Source: Leifsonia aquatica
GTDB lineage: Bacteria; Actinomycetota; Actinomycetes; Actinomycetales; Microbacteriaceae
DNA length: 64,000 nt
Direction of reading: 5' to 3'
Assembly: GCF_014190775.1 (NCBI RefSeq)
Contig: NZ_JACHVP010000004.1
Location: forward strand, 1 to 64,000
Position 1 is the first letter of the stretch; each line of letters begins with the position of its first letter. Shown here in pieces: positions 60,234-64,000 of this stretch. A program made the position numbers and the translations under genes. The notes beneath the pieces are model-generated. The model was not told the origin of the DNA. It searched no databases and saw only the letters and a list, made by a program, of their open reading frames with translations.

Positions 60234-61029
60234 CGCGTCCAGCTTGCCATGCCCGCACGACATCGAGGGCGACTCGCGTGGAAACGACGTCGTGCACCCG
60301 CACGGCCCAGGCTCCGGCCTGCGCGGCGAGGGCCGAGATCACGGCCGTCGGTGCATCCCGATCCGCCACCGGCGCGCCCTCGGGCAGCAGGGCGCCCAGG
60401 AAGCGCTTGCGGGAGGCGCCGATGAGAACGGGGTAGCCGAGGGTCTCGATCTCGTGCAGCCCGGCGAGCACCTGCCAGTTGTGCTCCCCGGTCTTCGAGA
60501 AGCCGAGGCCGGGGTCGAGGATGAGCTTCGCGGGGTCGATGCCGCGGTCGAGCAGCGAGGTGATGCGGGCCGAGAGTTCGCTGCGCACCTCCTGCACCGT
60601 GTGCGTGTAGACGGCGAGCGAGTCGGCGGAGTCGAGGCGGCCGCGCCAGTGCATGAGCACGTACTGCAGCCCGGTGTCGAGCACGGCGTCCGGCATCCCC
60701 GGATCGGCGAGGCCGCCGGAGACGTCGTTGATGATCGCCGCACCCGCGTCGGCGGCGGCACGGGCGGTGGACGCGTTGAGGGTGTCGACGCTCACGGTCA
60801 CGCCGCGGGACGCGAGCGCGCTGATCACCGGTACGACGCGGGCGCGCTCCTCCTCCGGCTCGACCCGCAGGGCTCCCGGACGGGTGGACTCGCCGCCGAC
60901 ATCGATGATGTCGGCACCCTGCTCGACCAGCTCGAGCGCGTGCTCGACGGCCGCGGCGGGCTCGAGCCAGAGGCCGCCGTCGCTGAACGAGTCCGGAGTC
61001 ACGTTGAGGACGCCCATGATGAGCGTCAC
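60226..61029 (-). CDS. folP: dihydropteroate synthase
   Basis: 267 residues from GTG 61029 (GTGA overlap with folE). The pterin-binding motifs are clear: LIMGVLNVTPDSFSDGG at the start, DVGGESTRPGALRV, and the DPGLGFSKTGEHNWQ and GASRKRFLGALL blocks. It couples pterin pyrophosphate to p-aminobenzoate and is the sulfonamide target. Within the folate operon between folE and folB. Confidence 0.97.
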   Translation of the reverse strand: MTLIMGVLNVTPDSFSDGGLWLEPAAAVEHALELVEQGADIIDVGGESTRPGALRVEPEEERARVVPVISALASRGVTVSVDTLNASTARAAADAGAAIINDVSGGLADPGMPDAVLDTGLQYVLMHWRGRLDSADSLAVYTHTVQEVRSELSARITSLLDRGIDPAKLILDPGLGFSKTGEHNWQVLAGLHEIETLGYPVLIGASRKRFLGALLPEGAPVADRDAPTAVISALAAQAGAWAVRVHDVVSTRVALDVVRAWQAGRDD

Positions 61030-61601
61030 GCCGCACCGCTTCCGATGAGGGCCATCAGCTCGGCGCGCGCCACCGGGTCGGTGTACGCGCCGCGGGTGGC
61101 GACGGTGACCGTGGTGGCGGCGGTCTGCCGCGGGCCGCGAGTGGTGACGCAGGCGTGGGAGGCGTCGAGCACGACGAGCACGCCGCGCGCACCGGCCCCG
61201 CTCTCGACCGCATCGGCGATCTGCTCGGTCAGCCGCTCCTGGAGCTGCGGGCGGGCCGCCAGCGCGTCGATCACGCGCGGGATGCGGCCCAGGCCGACCA
61301 CCGACTCCCCCGGCAGGTACGCCACGTGGGCGACGCCGACGAAGGGCAGCAGGTGATGCTCGCAGACGGAGCGGAACGCGATGTCGCGCAGGATGACGGT
61401 GTCGGCGTGGTCCGACTCCAGGGGCACGGGCTCGCCCAGCAGCGCCGACGCGTCGACGCCCACGCCCGAGAAGAACTCGGCGTAGGCGTCGGCGACGCGG
61501 GACGGCGTGGAGGCGAGGCCCGGACGCGACGGATCCTCGCCGATGGCGGCGAGGATCTCGGCGACGGCCGCCTCGATGCGTGCGCGATCGAAACCGGTCA
61601 T
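61026..61601 (-). CDS. folE: GTP cyclohydrolase I
   Basis: 191 residues from ATG 61601. Zinc ligands are Cys and His in SVCEHHLLPF and Cys in DASHACVTTRG; the GESVVGLGRIPRVIDALA segment is conserved. It converts GTP to dihydroneopterin triphosphate, the first folate step. Starts 13 bases after ftsH ends, so ftsH and the fol genes may be one long transcript. An upstream in-frame start would overlap ftsH and is unlikely. Confidence 0.97.
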   Translation of the reverse strand: MTGFDRARIEAAVAEILAAIGEDPSRPGLASTPSRVADAYAEFFSGVGVDASALLGEPVPLESDHADTVILRDIAFRSVCEHHLLPFVGVAHVAYLPGESVVGLGRIPRVIDALAARPQLQERLTEQIADAVESGAGARGVLVVLDASHACVTTRGPRQTAATTVTVATRGAYTDPVARAELMALIGSGAA

Positions 61602-61614
61602 GCGGTGACGCGAC

Positions 61615-63624
61615 CTATGCGGTCGCGGGCCGCGGCTTGATCGCGGGTGCGCGCTTCGGCTTCGACGACGGCGGCTCGGAGTCCACTCCGCCATCCACGG
61701 CCCCGGCGTCGATCGGCGCCTTGGCCTTCGGGAAGTCGATCGGCGGCACGTCCGAGATCGGGCGCTTGTCGCTCGACAGCCACTGCGGACGCTCCGGGAG
61801 CTTCACCACATCGGTGAAGATCTCGGCGATCTCGTTGTGGTCGAGGGTCTCCTGCTCGAGCAGCGACGCGGCCAGGCGGTCGAGGATGGCCCGGTTGTTG
61901 TTGAGCACCTCCCACGCCTCGTCGTGCGCCTTCTCGATGAGCTCGCGCACCTCGGCGTCCACCCGCTCGGCGATGCGCTCGGAGTAGTCGCGCTGGTGGC
62001 CCATGTCGCGGCCGAGGAACATCTCGCCGTTCGCCTGGCCCAGCTTGACCGAGCCGATGTCGGCGCTCATGCCGTACTCCGTGACCATCTTGCGAGCGAT
62101 GGAGGTCGCCTTCTCGATGTCGTTCGAGGCGCCGGTGGTCGGGTCGTGGAAGACGATCTCCTCCGCGACGCGGCCGCCCATGGCGTACGTGAGCTGGTCG
62201 AGCAGCTCGTTGCGGGTGACGGAGTACTTGTCCTCCAGCGGCATCACCATCGTGTAACCGAGGGCGCGACCGCGCGGGAGGATCGTGATCTTCGTCACGG
62301 GGTCGGTGTGACGCATCGCCGCGGCGGCGAGAGCGTGGCCGCCCTCGTGGTACGCGGTGATGAGCTTCTCCTGGTCCTTCATGACGCGGGTGCGCTTCTG
62401 CGGTCCGGCGATCACGCGGTCCACGGCCTCGTCGAGGGCGCGGTTGTCGATCAGCTGCGCGTTCGACCGGGCGGTGAGCAGGGCGGCCTCGTTGAGGACG
62501 TTCGCCAGGTCGGCGCCGGTGAAGCCCGGCGTCTTGCGGGCGAGCACTTCGAGGTCGACCGATGCCGCGAGCGGCTTGCCGCGGCCGTGGACCTCGAGGA
62601 TCTTCTTGCGGCCGAGCATGTCGGGCGCGTCCACGCCGATCTGACGGTCGAAGCGGCCCGGGCGCAGCAGGGCGGGGTCGAGGATGTCGGGACGGTTGGT
62701 CGCCGCGATCAGGATGACGTTGGTCTTCGGGTCGAAGCCGTCCATCTCGACGAGCAGCTGGTTGAGGGTCTGCTCGCGCTCGTCGTGCCCGCCGCCGAGT
62801 CCGGCGCCGCGGTGACGGCCGACCGCGTCGATCTCGTCGATGAAGATGATGGCCGGCGAGTTCTCCTTCGCCTGCTGGAACAGGTCGCGCACGCGGCTCG
62901 CGCCGACGCCCACGAACATCTCGACGAAGTCCGAACCCGAGATCGAGTAGAACGGCACGCCCGCCTCACCCGCGACGGCGCGGGCCAGCAGGGTCTTGCC
63001 GGTTCCGGGAGGGCCATACAGGAGCACGCCCTTCGGAATGCGGGCGCCGACGGCCTGGAACTTGGCCGGCTCCTTGAGGAAGTCCTTGATCTCCTCGAGC
63101 TCCTCGATTGCTTCGTCCGACCCGGCGACGTCGTCGAAGGTGACCTTCGGCGTCTCCTTGGTGACCATCTTCGCCCGGGACTTGCCGAACTGCATGACCT
63201 TGTTGCCGCCGCCCTGCATGCCCGAGATCATGATCCAGAAGAACACGCCGATCAGCAGCGCCGGGATCAGGAAGCCGAGGATGTTGACCAGCCAGTTCGG
63301 CTGGGGCACCTCGTCGTCGTAGCCCTTGGGCAGGTTCGCGTCGTCGACCGCCTTCACCACATCGGCGCCGCGGGGCGTGACGTAGTAGAACTGCACCTGC
63401 GTGCCGAGCGACCCGTCGGCCTCCTTGAGCGTCAGGTCGACACGGTTCTCACCGTCCACGATCTTCGCGCTGGACACCTTGTCGTCCGAGAGCAGCTTCA
63501 GACCCTCCTGGGTCGAGACGCCCTTGAAACCCGACATCGTGATCAGGCTCGAGCCGATCCACACTGCGATGATCGCAAGCACGACGTAGAGAATCGGGCC
63601 GCGGAAGATCTTCTTGACGTTCAT
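61615..63624 (-). CDS. ftsH: ATP-dependent zinc metalloprotease FtsH
   Basis: 669 residues from ATG 63624. Two transmembrane helices (about 10-30 and 113-135) flank a short extracytoplasmic domain. The AAA module has Walker [11 protein letters not shown], Walker [12 protein letters not shown] and the second region of homology ([20 protein letters not shown]). The zinc-protease motif is HEGGH (in [10 protein letters not shown]), with Gly in place of the usual Ala. The tail is proline-rich. It degrades membrane and short-lived proteins. Upstream is hpt, in the order seen across actinobacteria. Confidence 0.98.
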   Translation of the reverse strand: MNVKKIFRGPILYVVLAIIAVWIGSSLITMSGFKGVSTQEGLKLLSDDKVSSAKIVDGENRVDLTLKEADGSLGTQVQFYYVTPRGADVVKAVDDANLPKGYDDEVPQPNWLVNILGFLIPALLIGVFFWIMISGMQGGGNKVMQFGKSRAKMVTKETPKVTFDDVAGSDEAIEELEEIKDFLKEPAKFQAVGARIPKGVLLYGPPGTGKTLLARAVAGEAGVPFYSISGSDFVEMFVGVGASRVRDLFQQAKENSPAIIFIDEIDAVGRHRGAGLGGGHDEREQTLNQLLVEMDGFDPKTNVILIAATNRPDILDPALLRPGRFDRQIGVDAPDMLGRKKILEVHGRGKPLAASVDLEVLARKTPGFTGADLANVLNEAALLTARSNAQLIDNRALDEAVDRVIAGPQKRTRVMKDQEKLITAYHEGGHALAAAAMRHTDPVTKITILPRGRALGYTMVMPLEDKYSVTRNELLDQLTYAMGGRVAEEIVFHDPTTGASNDIEKATSIARKMVTEYGMSADIGSVKLGQANGEMFLGRDMGHQRDYSERIAERVDAEVRELIEKAHDEAWEVLNNNRAILDRLAASLLEQETLDHNEIAEIFTDVVKLPERPQWLSSDKRPISDVPPIDFPKAKAPIDAGAVDGGVDSEPPSSKPKRAPAIKPRPATA

Positions 63625-63738
63625 GGTGCGACCACAGTACCGCTTCGGCTCTGTGGGTCGGCTGCGTGTTCGCTCTGGGCGCGCAGTACGCGGCCCGCTG
63701 CGACACGCCCGGGACTGCAGGTACTCCACGCAGCGGAA

Positions 63739-63801
63739 CGCCGAGTGGGCGAATAGTCCGCCCACTCGGCGTTCTCACGTGCACATCCCGCCCACTCGGC
63801 G
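63739..63801. repeat. intergenic repeat element, copy D (three 12-base words, 21/30-bp geometry)
   Basis: CGCCGAGTGGGC (63739-63750) is followed by its inverse GCCCACTCGGCG at 63760-63771 and again at 63790-63801, exactly 30 bp further. The first two form a perfect 12-bp hairpin. Between the second and third lies CGTGCAC, shared with the element at 40311-40370. It occupies the ~200-base gap between hpt and ftsH. Confidence 0.75.
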
Positions 63802-63824
63802 GCCGCCGGGCGAGCCGGGGTCGC

Positions 63825-64000
63825 TCAGCTGTAGACGGAGGGGGCGAGGATGCCCACGCCGCGCAGCGTGCGGTAGCGCTCGGCGTAGTCGAGGCCGTAG
63901 CCCACGACGAACTTGTTCGGGATGTCGAAGCCGACGTACTTCACGTCGATGTCGACGCGCGCCGCCTCCGGCTTGCGGAGGAGCGTGAAGATCTCGATCG
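63825..64000 (-). CDS. hpt: hypoxanthine phosphoribosyltransferase (C-terminal end only)
   Basis: 58 codons to the stop, cut by the window edge. The readable end ([20 protein letters not shown], then [16 protein letters not shown]) is the conserved C-terminus of hypoxanthine-guanine phosphoribosyltransferase. The enzyme salvages purine bases in the cytoplasm. It lies directly upstream of ftsH on the same strand, its usual place in actinobacteria, which supports the call. The catalytic N-terminal part is outside the window. Confidence 0.9.
   Translation of the reverse strand, partial: IEIFTLLRKPEAARVDIDVKYVGFDIPNKFVVGYGLDYAERYRTLRGVGILAPSVYS

Noticed and set aside
1-64000. CRISPR arrays, insertion sequences, prophage genes, rRNA
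   Set aside because: No regular direct-repeat arrays, transposases, integrases or rRNA-like segments were seen; the repeats found have two or three units only.

Overview
The window is high-G+C, gene-dense actinobacterial chromosome. Frequent GTG starts, four-base ATGA/GTGA stop-start overlaps, RadA, ClpC and FtsH homologues, and the run hpt-ftsH-folE-folP-folB-folK-DUF3180-PH-PH-DUF2520-panC-lysS point to Microbacteriaceae. A Leifsonia-like genus is the best guess, but that is an inference from gene order, with no marker comparison. The first ~6 kb is visibly less G+C-rich than the rest and is probably accessory DNA.

Layout. 1-5816 (all minus): a probable ribosomal-peptide locus. Transcribed right to left it holds an ABC exporter (ATPase, permease), two short paralogous precursor-like peptides, an HTTM-domain/alpha-beta-hydrolase fusion, an SdpA-like protein, a small two-helix membrane protein and a class I methyltransferase cut by the window edge. 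6075-7508: CrtI-type flavoprotein. 7802-12443 (minus): polar amino-acid-type ABC transporter with a DAO-type flavoprotein and a Gfo/Idh/MocA oxidoreductase, divergent from a LacI regulator with two palindromic operators. 13735-23579: secreted Ig-like protein, TetR plus carboxylesterase, a second TetR facing an amidohydrolase with its operator, a serine hydrolase, an acyl-CoA synthetase, a decayed XRE/MmyB regulator and an SDR. 23627-29867: IclR regulator, large FAD oxidoreductase, MHS-type transporter, NAD epimerase and RibD-like reductase. 29834-32539: UvrA2-like ATPase.

32664-35404 (minus): five overlapping genes forming a type VII-secreted polymorphic toxin cassette (WXG-like partner, WXG toxin with a PD-(D/E)XK-like C-terminus, probable immunity protein, second WXG100 protein, membrane protein). 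It lies beside a tRNA-Ser(CGA) gene. 35853-45037: SGNH and alpha/beta hydrolases, radA, an XRE regulator divergent from a methionine aminopeptidase over a 46-bp shared control region, a surface protein, a GNAT acetyltransferase and three glycosyltransferases. 45140-53415: clpC, a DUF2975/XRE pair with a nested dyad operator, VOC protein, lipoprotein, pirin, a 57-residue membrane protein, cardiolipin synthase and a CtaG-like protein. 53428-64000 (minus): the folate/pantothenate/lysyl-tRNA cluster behind ftsH and hpt.

The strongest candidate for an undescribed system is the peptide locus at the left edge. Both small peptides share an A-x-V-L-A-x-P-x-x-A-x-A motif at the start of a hydrophobic C-terminal segment, and they sit between an exporter and SdpA/SdpB-like maturation genes. 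A second systematic signal is an intergenic repeat family at ~39.1, 40.3 and 63.7 kb: different words, but the same 30-bp (and where visible 20-21-bp) geometry.
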